DNA of 64,000 nt from Novosphingobium sp. FSW06-99 (GTDB lineage: Bacteria; Pseudomonadota; Alphaproteobacteria; Sphingomonadales; Sphingomonadaceae): contig NZ_KQ954251.1 of NCBI RefSeq assembly GCF_001519065.1, forward strand, positions 248,001-312,000, read 5' to 3'. Positions 27,296 to 36,675 of the stretch are shown here, piece by piece. The notes below the pieces were generated by a model. It saw only the letters and a list, made by a program, of their open reading frames with translations. It was not told the DNA's origin and searched no databases. Position 1 is the first letter of the stretch. The number at the start of each line of letters is the position of its first letter. The translations under genes and the position numbers were made by a program.

Positions 27296-29035
27296 CTAGC
27301 CCACAATACGCACTGCACATCCGGCACTGGCAAGGCCCGGTGCGAAATCCCGGTTGATCGCATCGACCGGCCAGTGTCCCAGCGCGTAATACTTGCCGAT
27401 CGGGTCAAGCACGGTGTTGCCGATCAGTGCAACACGGGGGTGACTTGCGCAGATTGCTGCGATCGTCGCGGGATCGAGCTTTTCACGCAGCAGGCGCAGG
27501 GGGCGCCGGTCCAGCGCGGGTCGGTTCAGCACAACGTCGCGCGCGGTTGGCACATCGTCGCCACCGATCACCAGGTAATCGGCGTCGATCTTGTCAAGTC
27601 TGGCGGATACCTCCGCTGACGGAGCATAGAACACGTGCGACATCCAGGCTTGCATCGGGATCAGTACCAGCATGCCGACCGCGCTCGTACGCAGCAAGAG
27701 CGCGCGCGATTGTCCTGTACGGTCATCCAGCGATTTCCAGCCATGGATCGCCAGCAGAATGGCGTTGCCGATCATCCCGTGGAGGTATCGATAGCCAAAG
27801 CCGTGACCCTGATAGGGCAGGATCAGCGCCATGACCAGCGTCGCCAGCACCAGTCCGCCCGCCAGCGCGGCAGTCATCGGGTCCTTGCGATAGAGGCGCG
27901 CACCGATCAGCATCAGAGGAACCAGCAGAAGATGCTGCCACGCCACGAAGCGCAGCAGATTGGCAACCATATCGGCCATGCCCATCGGATCGCGATCGCG
28001 CACCATCGCAGCCACGTGCGCGATGTAGTTGGCGTCGTGCGGGCGCGGTGCGTCGGGACCTGCCTGCACCAGCGACCAGACCCAGCCCGGCCACCACGCC
28101 CAGAAACCGACGATCGCGGCATAGCCACAGGCATAGAGCCCCAATCGGTCCCATCGCCGTTCGTGCACCAGCACAAGCATGAACGGAACAACGAAGATCG
28201 GATGAAACAATGGCTGATGCAGTGCATTGGCGGCAAAGCCGACCACCAGTGCAGCCAAGTCCGCCACTCGTGTACGGTGCAGGAACAGCCAAAGCCAGAC
28301 CAGATTGAGCGCAAGGTGGTCGGGCATGGCATAGCTCGTCATCCCGGCAAACAGCACTTGTGCCGAACCGACATAGAGCAGCAGAGCGACCAGCACCGCC
28401 TCGCGATCCGCTGGCCACAAGCGCCGTACGCAACCCCATAACGCAATTGCCCCGATTGCGGTCATCGATGGCCCGACCAGATATGGCATGCCGATCAGCC
28501 CGACGATCGCACGCAGCCCGGCATTGATCGGAAGATAATCCGAAATCCATGCTGCGCGATGGCCCGCGGGCACCATGAATAGCGTGTTGAGGGCATCGGC
28601 GTGATCGCGCCAGAATGCGGGGAGTGGTCCCACCAGATGCCCCTGTCCGAACACCTCCGCGTCAAAGCTGGCCATTTGTTCGTCGCGGCTCAGATCATAA
28701 CCGCAAAGTACCAGGAAATGGCCGAGATAGGTAATTGAGAGCAGACCGAGCGCAACCAGCAGCAAAGTGCCGTAACCCACTTGCGGCAGGCGGCATCGCC
28801 GGGGCAACCGGACGCGGCAGATCAATGCGAGCACAACCGCCACCAGCAACAGCCAGCGATCCTGGCGATGGAGCATGAACGCCGATACATTGCTGACCGG
28901 CCGAAACGTCAGTGACAGCACGAACGCGGCCGCAACCGCACAACACATGACCCGCACCAGTCTCGCAGCAAGCGCACCTTCTGCTTGCTTTGCCGTTTCG
29001 GAGCTTGCCGCAGTGTCTTGTGGTGCAGTAGTCAT
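27296..29035 (-). CDS. Multi-pass membrane protein, GT-C glycosyltransferase-like
   Basis: This protein of 579 residues has about ten hydrophobic helices. After the first two helices comes GYDLSRDEQMASFDAEVFGQG, with an acidic RDE motif in the position used by GT-C enzymes. Later features are HDANYIAHVAAMVRDRDP and a soluble C-terminus (LDKIDADYLVIGGDDVPTARDV). I read it as an integral-membrane sugar transferase, but no specific family is certain. I chose ATG 29035 (MTTAPQDTA); the frame continues upstream to 29080 without a good start. It is divergent from the HNH gene at 29102. Confidence 0.65.
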   Translation of the reverse strand: MTTAPQDTAASSETAKQAEGALAARLVRVMCCAVAAAFVLSLTFRPVSNVSAFMLHRQDRWLLLVAVVLALICRVRLPRRCRLPQVGYGTLLLVALGLLSITYLGHFLVLCGYDLSRDEQMASFDAEVFGQGHLVGPLPAFWRDHADALNTLFMVPAGHRAAWISDYLPINAGLRAIVGLIGMPYLVGPSMTAIGAIALWGCVRRLWPADREAVLVALLLYVGSAQVLFAGMTSYAMPDHLALNLVWLWLFLHRTRVADLAALVVGFAANALHQPLFHPIFVVPFMLVLVHERRWDRLGLYACGYAAIVGFWAWWPGWVWSLVQAGPDAPRPHDANYIAHVAAMVRDRDPMGMADMVANLLRFVAWQHLLLVPLMLIGARLYRKDPMTAALAGGLVLATLVMALILPYQGHGFGYRYLHGMIGNAILLAIHGWKSLDDRTGQSRALLLRTSAVGMLVLIPMQAWMSHVFYAPSAEVSARLDKIDADYLVIGGDDVPTARDVVLNRPALDRRPLRLLREKLDPATIAAICASHPRVALIGNTVLDPIGKYYALGHWPVDAINRDFAPGLASAGCAVRIVG

Positions 29036-29101
29036 AAGCCCCCGAGCGCAGCGTGCATTTCCGCACTGGCGCCATCGCAAAACAAGGTTAGCACCTGCTT
29101 A

Positions 29102-29437
29102 ATGGCCCGACATGATCGCCGAAAATTCGCGTTCGATCTCGATGACGATCAGCCCCCCGCGCCGCCTCCGACTTGCTGGCTGTGCGGGCGGGTGCTGGGC
29201 GACAGCGTCGATCAGTATCATCCCGTTCCCAAAAGCCGGGGCGGGCGGGCGACAGTGGCGGTGCATCCGATCTGTCGGCGCACGATCGAAAGCGTGTTCA
29301 CCAATGCCGAACTCGCACGCAGTGCGGGGGATCGGGCAAAGCTGGTTGATCATCCCGAGATCGTGCGGTTTCTGGGCTGGGTGGCCGAAAAGGCGCCCGA
29401 TTTCGACGCGCCGACCGCACCGCGCCGCAAGCGGTAG
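29102..29437 (+). CDS. HNH endonuclease-type zinc protein
   Basis: This small protein of 111 residues has a treble-clef/HNH arrangement: CWLCGR (Cys25, Cys28), then QYHPVPKSRGG with His40 and VHPICRR with His55 and Cys58. HNH proteins cut DNA or are structural derivatives of such nucleases. The second cysteine pair is incomplete, being supplied as H-x2-C. It stands alone before zwf, and nothing nearby shows what it acts on. Confidence 0.68.
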   Translation: MARHDRRKFAFDLDDDQPPAPPPTCWLCGRVLGDSVDQYHPVPKSRGGRATVAVHPICRRTIESVFTNAELARSAGDRAKLVDHPEIVRFLGWVAEKAPDFDAPTAPRRKR

Positions 29438-29487
29438 CGCGGCCCGCGCATAGCTATGAACCGCAAGGTGTCGTAAGCTGCATACTT

Positions 29488-29504
29488 ATGCATGTTTAAT
29501 GCAT
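29488..29504. promoter_or_regulatory. Paired ATGCAT palindromes upstream of zwf
   Basis: ATGCAT occurs at 29488-29493 and 29499-29504, separated by GTTTA, in an AT-rich stretch about 60 bases before the zwf ATG. This is a candidate operator or promoter element for the sugar operon. It does not match a motif I know. Confidence 0.35.
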
Positions 29505-29564
29505 GGCATTTCGCTCCTAGGGCAGGTGCAGCCCCGTGGGGCCAGACGTTTGGAGAATCCACCA

Positions 29565-31013
29565 ATGGCCGCGACCAGTTGTTCCGCCCTGCTGCTGTTT
29601 GGCGCAACGGGCGACCTGTCCCGCCGCATGCTGTTGCCTTCGCTGTTCGCGCTGCATGAAGACGATCTGATCTCGCCGGATTTGCGCATTGTCGGCACCG
29701 CGCGCTCGGATCTCGACGATGCAGGGTTTCGCGCCTTTGCGCAGGCGGCGCTCGATGAATTCCTGCCTGCCGATCGCAAGGATCCGGCGCGGCTGAGCGG
29801 ATTTCTCGACCGGCTGCATTACCAGTCGCTCGATGCGTCGAATGTCGAAGGCTTCGCTGCGCTGGCCGAAAAGCTGGGCGACACGTCCTGTGGCCTGGCG
29901 ATTTTCCTGTCGACCGCGCCAGCGTTGTTCGAAGCGACCATCAACGGGTTGCGCCATGCGGGGCTCGCCCATGCGGGGGTGCGCATCGGGCTGGAAAAGC
30001 CGCTGGGCAACGATCTGGCATCGAGCGCGCGGATCAACGATGCGGTCGCGGCGGGGTTTGCCGAACACCAGATTTTCCGCATCGATCATTATCTGGGCAA
30101 GGAAACCGTGCAGAACCTGATGGCGCTGCGCTTTGGCAATGTGCTGTTCGAACCGTTGTGGAACGCGGCGCATATCGACCACGTGCAGATCACCGTCAGC
30201 GAAACGGTTGGGCTGGAAGGGCGCAAGGGGTTCTACGACGACACCGGCGCGTTGCGCGACATGGTGCAGAACCACATGCTGCAATTGCTGGCGATGATCG
30301 CGATGGAACCGCCGCGCGAATACGACGCCACCTCGATCCGCGATGAAAAGGTCAAGCTGCTGCGCGCGCTGCGCCCGGTCAAATCCGAAGAGATGGTGCG
30401 TGGGCAGTATCGCGCGGGCGCGGTGCTCGGGCACACTGTCACTGGCTATGCCGAGGATCTGGGTACGGATTCCGATACCGAAACGTTTGTGGCGATCAAG
30501 GCGCATGTCGACAACTGGCGCTGGCAGGGCGTGCCGTTCTATCTGCGCCATGGCAAACGGCTGGCCGAACGGCGCAGCGAAATTGTCGTGCAGTTCAAGG
30601 ACGTGCCGCACAACATCTTTGCCGACCGGGGCGGGCGCCCGCGCGCCAACCGGCTGGTGATCCGCCTGCAACCCGAAGAATATGTGCGCCTGCAGGTCAT
30701 GGCCAAGGAGCCTGGGCTCGATCGCGGCGGGATCGTGCTGCGCGAGGTCAATCTTGACTTGTCGCTGACCACTGCCTTTGCCAAGGCGCGCCGCCGCATC
30801 GCCTATGAACGCCTGCTGCTCGATCTGATCGAGGGCGAACAGACGCTGTTCGTGCGCCGCGACGAAGTGGAGGCGCAGTGGCGCTGGATCGATGCGATCC
30901 GCAGCGTCTGGGCCAGCGGCGATGAAGAGGTCAAGGCCTATGCTGCCGGTGGCTGGGGCCCGAACGCCGCGATCGCGCTGACCGAGCGCGACGGGAGAAG
31001 CTGGAATGACTGA
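29565..31013 (+). CDS. zwf: Glucose-6-phosphate 1-dehydrogenase
   Basis: Zwf oxidises glucose-6-phosphate to 6-phosphogluconolactone with NAD(P)+. The N-terminal nucleotide motif LLLFGATGDLSRRML and the active-site signature RIDHYLGKETVQN are present, and the 482-residue length is usual. ATG 29565 has GGAG about 10 bases upstream. An in-frame ATG at 29499 lacks family sequence. It heads the operon zwf-pgl-edd-glk, the upper Entner-Doudoroff route. Its stop overlaps the pgl start by 8 bases. Confidence 0.95.
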   Translation: MAATSCSALLLFGATGDLSRRMLLPSLFALHEDDLISPDLRIVGTARSDLDDAGFRAFAQAALDEFLPADRKDPARLSGFLDRLHYQSLDASNVEGFAALAEKLGDTSCGLAIFLSTAPALFEATINGLRHAGLAHAGVRIGLEKPLGNDLASSARINDAVAAGFAEHQIFRIDHYLGKETVQNLMALRFGNVLFEPLWNAAHIDHVQITVSETVGLEGRKGFYDDTGALRDMVQNHMLQLLAMIAMEPPREYDATSIRDEKVKLLRALRPVKSEEMVRGQYRAGAVLGHTVTGYAEDLGTDSDTETFVAIKAHVDNWRWQGVPFYLRHGKRLAERRSEIVVQFKDVPHNIFADRGGRPRANRLVIRLQPEEYVRLQVMAKEPGLDRGGIVLREVNLDLSLTTAFAKARRRIAYERLLLDLIEGEQTLFVRRDEVEAQWRWIDAIRSVWASGDEEVKAYAAGGWGPNAAIALTERDGRSWND

Positions 31014-31617
31014 CGTCCGCTGGGCCGAGCCGGGCGATGCCACCGCGGTGGCCGACCGGATCGCCGCCGAACTGGCGCGGCCGGGCCCAAAGCGGTTTGC
31101 CTTTACCGGCGGATCGACCCCGCTCAAGGTGCTGGCGCTGCTGGCCACCCGCGCGCTCGACTGGTCGGAGGTGACGATCGCGCTGACCGATGATCGTCGC
31201 GTGCCCGACGATCATCCGGCGTCGAATTTCGGCAAGATCCATGCCGCGCTTGGCACCAGTGGGGCCCGGTTCGAACGGCTGGTCGAGGGCGCGCCGGTGG
31301 CGCCGTTCGATCTGGTCTGGCTTGGCATGGGCGAGGATGGCCATGTCGCCTCGTTGTTTCCGCATATGCGCGCCGAACTGCGCCCCGGGCCAACGGTGAT
31401 CGCCACCACCCCGATCCCGCTGCCGCCCGAGGCGCCGTTCGACCGTCTGACGCTCAATCAGCGGGCGCTCAAGGCCAGCAAGGGCATCATTCTGGTGGTG
31501 ACCGGCGCGTCAAAGCGCGCGCTGATCGAGCGTGTCATGGCAGGGTTTAGCGATTATCCTGTGTCCGAATTCCTGCGCGGCGATGGGCCGCCGGTTACCA
31601 TTTACTGGAGCGAATGA
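31006..31617 (+). CDS. pgl: 6-phosphogluconolactonase
   Basis: Pgl (203 residues) hydrolyses 6-phosphogluconolactone to 6-phosphogluconate. The family signatures are [13 protein letters not shown] near the N-terminus, [18 protein letters not shown], and [18 protein letters not shown]. It is a little shorter than many members (about 230). It overlaps zwf at its start and edd at its end, so its expression is probably tied to both by translational coupling. Confidence 0.93.
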   Translation: MTDVRWAEPGDATAVADRIAAELARPGPKRFAFTGGSTPLKVLALLATRALDWSEVTIALTDDRRVPDDHPASNFGKIHAALGTSGARFERLVEGAPVAPFDLVWLGMGEDGHVASLFPHMRAELRPGPTVIATTPIPLPPEAPFDRLTLNQRALKASKGIILVVTGASKRALIERVMAGFSDYPVSEFLRGDGPPVTIYWSE

Positions 31618-33437
31618 TGGCTCTTCATCCTGTTGTCGCCAAAGTCACCGATCGCATCGTCGCGCGCTCTGCCGCGACGCGCGCGGCCTATCTCGATCTG
31701 ATCACCCGCGCGCGGTTCGACGGGCTGGACCGGCCAAAGCTGTCGTGCGGCAATCTGGCCCACGGCTTTGCCGCGTCGGGCGAGGACAAGGCCGCGATCC
31801 GTGGCGGCAAGGCGATGAACATCGGCATCGTCACCGCCTATAACGACATGCTGTCGGCGCATCAGCCCTATGGCCGCTATCCCGAACAGATCAAGCTGTT
31901 CGCGCGCGAGATCGGCGCCACCGCGCAAGTCGCGGGCGGGGTGCCGGCGATGTGCGACGGGGTGACGCAGGGCCAGCCCTCGATGGAACTGTCGCTGTTC
32001 AGCCGCGACACGATCGCGATGGGCACCGCCGTCGCGCTCAGCCATGCCATGTTCGAAGGCGCGCTGTTGCTGGGCATCTGCGACAAGATCGTGCCGGGGC
32101 TGTTGATCGGCGCCTTGCGCTTCGGCCATCTGCCGACGATCCTGGTTCCGGCCGGGCCGATGCCCTCGGGCCTGCCCAACAAGGAAAAAGTGCGCATCCG
32201 CCAGCTCTATGCCGAAGGCAAGGTGGGCCGCGACGAATTGCTGGAAAGCGAAAGCGCCAGCTATCATTCGGCGGGCACCTGCACATTCTATGGCACCGCC
32301 AATTCCAACCAGATGATGATGGAAATGATGGGCCTGCACATGCCGGGCGCCAGCTTTGTCCATCCCAACACCAAATTGCGCCAGGAACTGACCCGCGCGG
32401 CCACCCATCGCATCGCGCAGATCGGCTGGGACGGCGACGATTATCGGCCGCTTGGCGTCTGCGTTGATGAAAAGGCGATCGTCAACGCCATCGTCGGCCT
32501 GCTCGCCACCGGCGGATCGACCAACCATGTGATCCATCTGCCCGCCATCGCGCGTGCCGCCGGCATCCAGATCGACTGGACCGACATGGACGACCTGTCG
32601 CGCGCGGTGCCGCTGGTGGCCAGCGTCTATCCCAACGGCGCGGGCGATGTGAACGCCTTTGCCGATGCGGGCGGCATGCCCTATGTCATCGGCGAACTGG
32701 TCGGGGCCGGGCTGGCCCATGGCGATATCCGCACCGTCTATGGCGCCTCGCTGGCCGAAGGCGCGCAGCAACCGGTGCTCGAAGACGAAGCCTTGCGCTG
32801 GACCCCGGCGCCGGTGGTCAGCGGCAACGATGCGCTGTTGCGCCCGGTCGCCGCGCCGTTCCAGCCCGAAGGCGGTTTCGCGCTGTTGCAGGGCAATCTG
32901 GGGCGCGGCACGATCAAGACCAGCGCGGTCGATCGGTCGCGCTGGACGATCGAGGCCCCGGCGCGCGTGTTTTCCGACCAGGATGACGTAATCCGCGCGT
33001 TCAAGGCGGGCGAACTGGAACGCGATGTGGTGGTGGTCGTGCGCTTCCAGGGCCCGGCGGCCAACGGCATGCCCGAACTGCACAAGCTGACCCCGTCGCT
33101 CGGCGTGTTGCAGGATCGCGGGTTTCGCGTGGCGCTGGTCACCGACGGGCGCATGTCGGGCGCATCGGGCAAAGTGCCCGCGGCGATCCACGTGTCGCCC
33201 GAGGCCAAGCGCGGCGGTGCGCTCGCCCTGCTGCGCGATGGCGATATCGTGCGGGTCTGTGCCGAAACCGGGCAATTGACCGCGCTGGTCGATCCCGCCG
33301 AATGGGCCGCGCGCACGCCGGTTCCGGCCCCGGCCGAAGCCTGGGGTGTGGGGCGCGAACTGTTTGCGCTGATGCGCGCGCATGCCGATGATGCCGAACG
33401 CGGCGGTTCGGCGATGCTGGCTGCGGCCGGATTGTAA
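31614..33437 (+). CDS. edd: 6-phosphogluconate dehydratase
   Basis: Edd (607 residues) dehydrates 6-phosphogluconate to 2-keto-3-deoxy-6-phosphogluconate and carries an iron-sulfur cluster. Conserved IlvD/Edd segments include [43 protein letters not shown], and [22 protein letters not shown]; the cysteines in these segments are the expected cluster ligands. There are ATG codons at 31614 and 31617. The next enzyme of the pathway, KDPG aldolase (eda), is not in the window. Confidence 0.95.
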   Translation: MMALHPVVAKVTDRIVARSAATRAAYLDLITRARFDGLDRPKLSCGNLAHGFAASGEDKAAIRGGKAMNIGIVTAYNDMLSAHQPYGRYPEQIKLFAREIGATAQVAGGVPAMCDGVTQGQPSMELSLFSRDTIAMGTAVALSHAMFEGALLLGICDKIVPGLLIGALRFGHLPTILVPAGPMPSGLPNKEKVRIRQLYAEGKVGRDELLESESASYHSAGTCTFYGTANSNQMMMEMMGLHMPGASFVHPNTKLRQELTRAATHRIAQIGWDGDDYRPLGVCVDEKAIVNAIVGLLATGGSTNHVIHLPAIARAAGIQIDWTDMDDLSRAVPLVASVYPNGAGDVNAFADAGGMPYVIGELVGAGLAHGDIRTVYGASLAEGAQQPVLEDEALRWTPAPVVSGNDALLRPVAAPFQPEGGFALLQGNLGRGTIKTSAVDRSRWTIEAPARVFSDQDDVIRAFKAGELERDVVVVVRFQGPAANGMPELHKLTPSLGVLQDRGFRVALVTDGRMSGASGKVPAAIHVSPEAKRGGALALLRDGDIVRVCAETGQLTALVDPAEWAARTPVPAPAEAWGVGRELFALMRAHADDAERGGSAMLAAAGL

Positions 33438-33458
33438 AAGCGGGCAGGGGGACAGGGC

Positions 33459-34427
33459 ATGCGGCTGGTTGCGGTCGATATCGGGGGCACCCACGCGCGC
33501 TTTGCCATGGCCGAAGTGACCGGGGGCAAAGTGGTCGCACTGGGCGAGGCGGTCACGCTCAAGACCGCCGAGCATGCCAGTTTCCAGCTTGCCTGGCAGG
33601 AATTCGAACGCATCAGCGGCGGCGCGTTGCCACCTGCGGCGGCGATCGCGGTGGCCGGGCCGGTGGGCGGCGATATCATCCGGTTCACCAACAACCCGTG
33701 GATCATCCGCCCCACGCTGATCCCGGAAAAGCTGGGCGCCGAACGCTATGTCGTGGTTAACGACTTTGCTGCCGTGGCCCATTCGGTGGCGCAGGCCGAT
33801 GACGCGCATTTCCTGCATGTCTGCGGCCCCGAAACCGCGCTGCCCGACGAAGGCGCGATCAGCGTGGTGGGGCCCGGCACCGGGCTGGGCGTTGCGGTGC
33901 TGTTGCGCCACGCGCATGGCTATCACGTGCAACCGACCGAGGGCGGGCATATCGATTATGCCCCGCTCGACCGGATCGAGGACCAGATCCTGGCTCGTCT
34001 GCGCAAACGCCATCGCCGCGTGTCGGTCGAACGCGTGGTGGCGGGGCCCGGCATCGTCGATATCTATGAAACGCTTGCGTCGATCGAGGATCGCGCGATC
34101 CCGCACCGCGATGACAAGGCGATCTGGGCGGCGGGGATGGATGGCAGCGATCCGCTGGCCGCTGCCGCGGTCGACCGATTCTGCCTGTCGCTGGGCAGTG
34201 TGGCAGGCGATCTGGCGCTGGCGCACGGGTCAAAGGCGCTGGTGCTGGCGGGAGGGTTGGGCTTTCGCATCCGCGACAATCTGGTCGCCTCGGGCTTTGC
34301 CGACCGGTTTCGCGCCAAAGGCCGGTTCGATGCGATGATGGCCGCCATGCCGGTCAAGCTGATCACCCATCCGCAACCGGGCCTGTTCGGCGCGGCGGCA
34401 GCGTTTGCGCAAAGCTATCGGGATTGA
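33459..34427 (+). CDS. glk: Glucokinase
   Basis: Glk (322 residues) phosphorylates glucose with ATP to give the Zwf substrate. It is of the bacterial Glk (ROK-unrelated) type: the N-terminal phosphate motif is [15 protein letters not shown], with [28 protein letters not shown] and [11 protein letters not shown] following; Asp in VNDF is the likely catalytic base. It lies 21 bases after edd in the same direction and completes a glucose to KDPG set. Confidence 0.94.
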   Translation: MRLVAVDIGGTHARFAMAEVTGGKVVALGEAVTLKTAEHASFQLAWQEFERISGGALPPAAAIAVAGPVGGDIIRFTNNPWIIRPTLIPEKLGAERYVVVNDFAAVAHSVAQADDAHFLHVCGPETALPDEGAISVVGPGTGLGVAVLLRHAHGYHVQPTEGGHIDYAPLDRIEDQILARLRKRHRRVSVERVVAGPGIVDIYETLASIEDRAIPHRDDKAIWAAGMDGSDPLAAAAVDRFCLSLGSVAGDLALAHGSKALVLAGGLGFRIRDNLVASGFADRFRAKGRFDAMMAAMPVKLITHPQPGLFGAAAAFAQSYRD

Positions 34428-34463
34428 ACGCTTGCCAAAGCGGCAAGCGCGCGATAGCTCCGT

Positions 34464-34481
34464 CTTAACCGAACGATTAAG
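34464..34481. promoter_or_regulatory. 18-bp palindromic operator candidate before enoyl-CoA hydratase
   Basis: CTTAACCGAACGATTAAG matches the same imperfect palindrome (ideal CTTAATCG-NN-CGATTAAG) found before the acyl-CoA synthetase at 13861-13878. It ends 16 bases before the GTG start, a position where a bound repressor would block transcription. Confidence 0.55.
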
Positions 34482-34497
34482 GCAGGAGTGCGCGCCC

Positions 34498-35280
34498 GTG
34501 AGTTTCGAAACCATCCGTCTGGAACACGTCGGCCCGGTGGCGAAGATCGTGCTCAACCGGCCCGAACGGCTGAACGCCTGCCCGCCGGGTATGGCGGTCG
34601 AAATATCCGATGCGCTGTCGATGCTGGGCGATGCGCGCGCGGTTTTGCTGACGGGCGAGGGCCGCGCGTTCTGTTCGGGCGCCGATCTGGCCGCCGCCGG
34701 CGCGCGCAGCATCACCGGCGGCGCGGGCAGCTACAAGGCGTTGACCGAGGCGTACAACCCCTTGATTCTCAAGCTTTCGCGCCTGCCGGTGCCGGTGGTG
34801 GTGGCGGTCAATGGCCCTGCGGCCGGGGTCGGCTGTTCGCTGGCGCTGTCGGGCGATTTCACGTTTGCCGCCAAAAGTGCCTATTTTCTGCAAGCCTTCG
34901 TCAACATCGGCCTGGTGCCCGATGGCGGATCGACATGGATCCTGCCGCGCCTGATCGGCAAGGCGCGCGCGGTGCAGATGATGATGCTGGGCGAACGCAT
35001 CGGCGCTGAACAGGCCGAAGACTGGGGCCTGATCTACAAGGCGGTCGATGATGCCGCCTTGCAGGATGAAGCGCTGGCACTGGCGACACGCCTGGCCAAC
35101 GGCCCCACCGTGGCGCTTGGCACATTGCGCCAGAATCTGGCCCGCGCGCTCGAAAGCGACCTTGCCACCACGCTGCTGATCGAGGCGGAAGGCCAGCGCA
35201 AGGCAGGCGACAGCGCCGACGCCGCCGAAGGCATCGCCGCCTTTCTGGAAAAGCGCAAGACGCAGTTCAGTGGCCACTAA
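34498..35280 (+). CDS. Enoyl-CoA hydratase/isomerase family protein
   Basis: This 260-residue crotonase-fold protein shows AKIVLNRPERLNA at the N-terminus, the oxyanion-hole strand FCSGADLAAAG, and VVVAVNGPAAGVGCSLALSGDF. It probably acts in fatty-acid or aromatic-acid beta-oxidation, but crotonases are diverse; the usual catalytic Glu of the second site is replaced in FVNIGLVPDGGSTWIL by a pattern more like isomerase/PaaG types. The start is GTG 34498, with GGAG 10 bases upstream. The upstream palindrome is shared with the acyl-CoA synthetase gene. Confidence 0.85.
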   Translation: MSFETIRLEHVGPVAKIVLNRPERLNACPPGMAVEISDALSMLGDARAVLLTGEGRAFCSGADLAAAGARSITGGAGSYKALTEAYNPLILKLSRLPVPVVVAVNGPAAGVGCSLALSGDFTFAAKSAYFLQAFVNIGLVPDGGSTWILPRLIGKARAVQMMMLGERIGAEQAEDWGLIYKAVDDAALQDEALALATRLANGPTVALGTLRQNLARALESDLATTLLIEAEGQRKAGDSADAAEGIAAFLEKRKTQFSGH

Positions 35281-35285
35281 CCCAA

Positions 35286-35310
35286 AATCCTCCCCGCATC
35301 CTACGGGATT
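35286..35310. repeat. Possible solo relic of the DUF559-element end
   Basis: AATCCTCCCCG, identical to the first 11 bases of the DUF559 element, starts 5 bases after the enoyl-CoA hydratase stop and is followed by CATCCTA and CGGGATT, which looks like a shortened opposite arm. Confidence 0.4.
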
Positions 35311-35361
35311 CAGGCAAGAGCATCGGTCTTAATTTAAGTCAGTAATATCAGTAAGATCCGT

Positions 35362-35465
35362 TCATCCTGAGCCTGTCGAAGGATGCGCGCGGCACTTGCC
35401 CAAAGGGCGTACTGCTGGCGCCCGGAGCGGACGTCGGCGCGCATCCTTCGACAGGCTCAGGATGA
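35362..35465. repeat. REPIN-like inverted repeat pair
   Basis: Two 29-bp arms, 35362-35390 and 35437-35465, are perfect inverted copies around a 46-bp spacer. Each contains the CCTTCGACAGGCTCAGGATG sequence (on one or the other strand), which I recall as a widespread intergenic repeat in Sphingomonadales. The rest of the 35281-35661 gap shows no gene. Confidence 0.8.
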
Positions 35466-35661
35466 GTGAAATTCTATTAATATCAATATGTTAAATTATG
35501 TGTCGCACCGATCGACTCCATCGCGCGCCATTCTTGAAGTCGATGCCGATTGGTCTTGTACGTCGGGCAAATCGAGTGCCGAACCAAGATGTGTGTATGC
35601 CGTAGCCCCGAATCGGGGAGGAATGCTTGTTTTGGGGTGGGGATCGTGGTCCAATGTGGTC

Positions 35662-36033
35662 ATGCATCTTGATCATGATCCTGCCGCACCGCCTGCGGGC
35701 ACCATTGGCTTTGACGATTTCCTCAGGGTCGATATCCGCATCGGCACGATTGTCGCTGCCGAGCCCTATCCGGAGGCGCGCAAGCCCAGCGTGAAGCTGC
35801 GCATCGATTTCGGGCCGGGCATTGGCGAGAGGAAATCGAGCGCGCAGATCGCGGTGCTGTATGATCCCGACAGCCTGATCGGGCGGCAGGTTGCCGCCGT
35901 GGTCAATTTTCCGCCACGACAGATCGGCAAGTTCATGTCCGAAGTGCTGACCGTGGGGTTTGCCGACGAGGCGGGGAATGTCGTGCTGTTCGCCCCGGAT
36001 CGCCCGGTGCCCAACGGATCGCGGTTGTTTTGA
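35662..36033 (+). CDS. tRNA-binding-domain protein (CsaA-like)
   Basis: This 123-residue protein is a single OB-fold tRNA-binding domain of the CsaA/EMAP-II type: FLRVDIRIGTIVAAEPYPEARKPS, LRIDFGPG, SAQIAVLYDP, VAAVVNFPPRQIGKFMSEVL and VLFAPDRPVPNGSRL are the family blocks. CsaA proteins have been described as secretion-related chaperones. I start it at ATG 35662; the frame continues upstream to 35488 without family sequence. The DUF488 gene follows with overlapping or near-overlapping stop and start codons, so the two are likely co-transcribed. Confidence 0.85.
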   Translation: MHLDHDPAAPPAGTIGFDDFLRVDIRIGTIVAAEPYPEARKPSVKLRIDFGPGIGERKSSAQIAVLYDPDSLIGRQVAAVVNFPPRQIGKFMSEVLTVGFADEAGNVVLFAPDRPVPNGSRLF

Positions 36034-36035
36034 TC

Positions 36036-36506
36036 ATGCGCATGGTGTGGACGATCGGCTATGAACAAACGACGATGGGCGCATTTCTGGCTGCGCTGAC
36101 CGGGGCGGAGGTCGAAGTGGTGGCGGACGTGCGCGCGTTGCCGCTGTCGCGGCGGCCAGGCTTTTCGAAGTCTGCCCTGGCGGCCAATCTGGCCGAGGCC
36201 GGTATTGGCTATACCCATTTGCGCGCGCTGGGCACCCCGCCAGAGGGGCGCGCGGCGGCGCGGCGGCACGATCAGGCAACGCTCGAACGGGTCTATGCCG
36301 GGCAACTGGAACTGCCCGAGGCGATGGCCGCGATGGCGCAACTGGCCGATCTGGCCAACACCCGGCGCACCGCCTTGCTGTGTTTCGAGCGCGATGCCTG
36401 CGGGTGCCACAGGACGCTGCTGCGCGCGGCGGCGTTGCCCGATTTTACGGCGATAGACCTTGTGGGCGATGGTCAATGGAGTTGCGCAGTGGGGGTGTGT
36501 GAATGA
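36036..36506 (+). CDS. DUF488 family protein
   Basis: This 156-residue protein begins with VWTIGYEQTTMGAFLAAL and has VVADVRALPLSRRPGFSKSAL, YTHLRALGTP and LLCFERDACGCHRTLL, the conserved blocks of DUF488. The family function is unknown; the cysteine and histidine in the last block (ACGCHR) are conserved and may bind a metal or be catalytic. ATG codons at 36036 and 36042 and a TTG at 36030 (overlapping the previous stop) are possible starts. The AT-rich patch begins right after its stop. Confidence 0.8.
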   Translation: MRMVWTIGYEQTTMGAFLAALTGAEVEVVADVRALPLSRRPGFSKSALAANLAEAGIGYTHLRALGTPPEGRAAARRHDQATLERVYAGQLELPEAMAAMAQLADLANTRRTALLCFERDACGCHRTLLRAAALPDFTAIDLVGDGQWSCAVGVCE

Positions 36507-36628
36507 TCTGGAGAAATCGTTCTATCGGAGCAGTTCTCTTGTGCCGAGAGATGGACACGATGGCTCTGCGCGCTTGGAGGTTCGCTAAAGTGTTACGACA
36601 GTCTCAATTGACATGCCATTGGCCTCGG

Positions 36629-36654
36629 ATATCCGGACATTTCCTACCGGATAT
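36629..36654. promoter_or_regulatory. Inverted repeat at the left side of the AT-rich patch
   Basis: ATATCCGG (36629-36636) and CCGGATAT (36647-36654) form perfect arms around a 10-base spacer, 21 bases before the ATG of the next gene. It may be an operator for the orphan gene or a border scar. Nothing else is recognisable in 36507-36675. Confidence 0.45.
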
Positions 36655-36675
36655 TCTCTGTAGTTGGAAATCGAA

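Noticed and set aside
31602-34226. Very long minus-strand open frame opposite edd and glk
   Set aside because: GC-rich codon bias leaves long antisense frames open; its protein is Arg/His/Gln-rich without motifs, while the plus strand encodes clear edd and glk.
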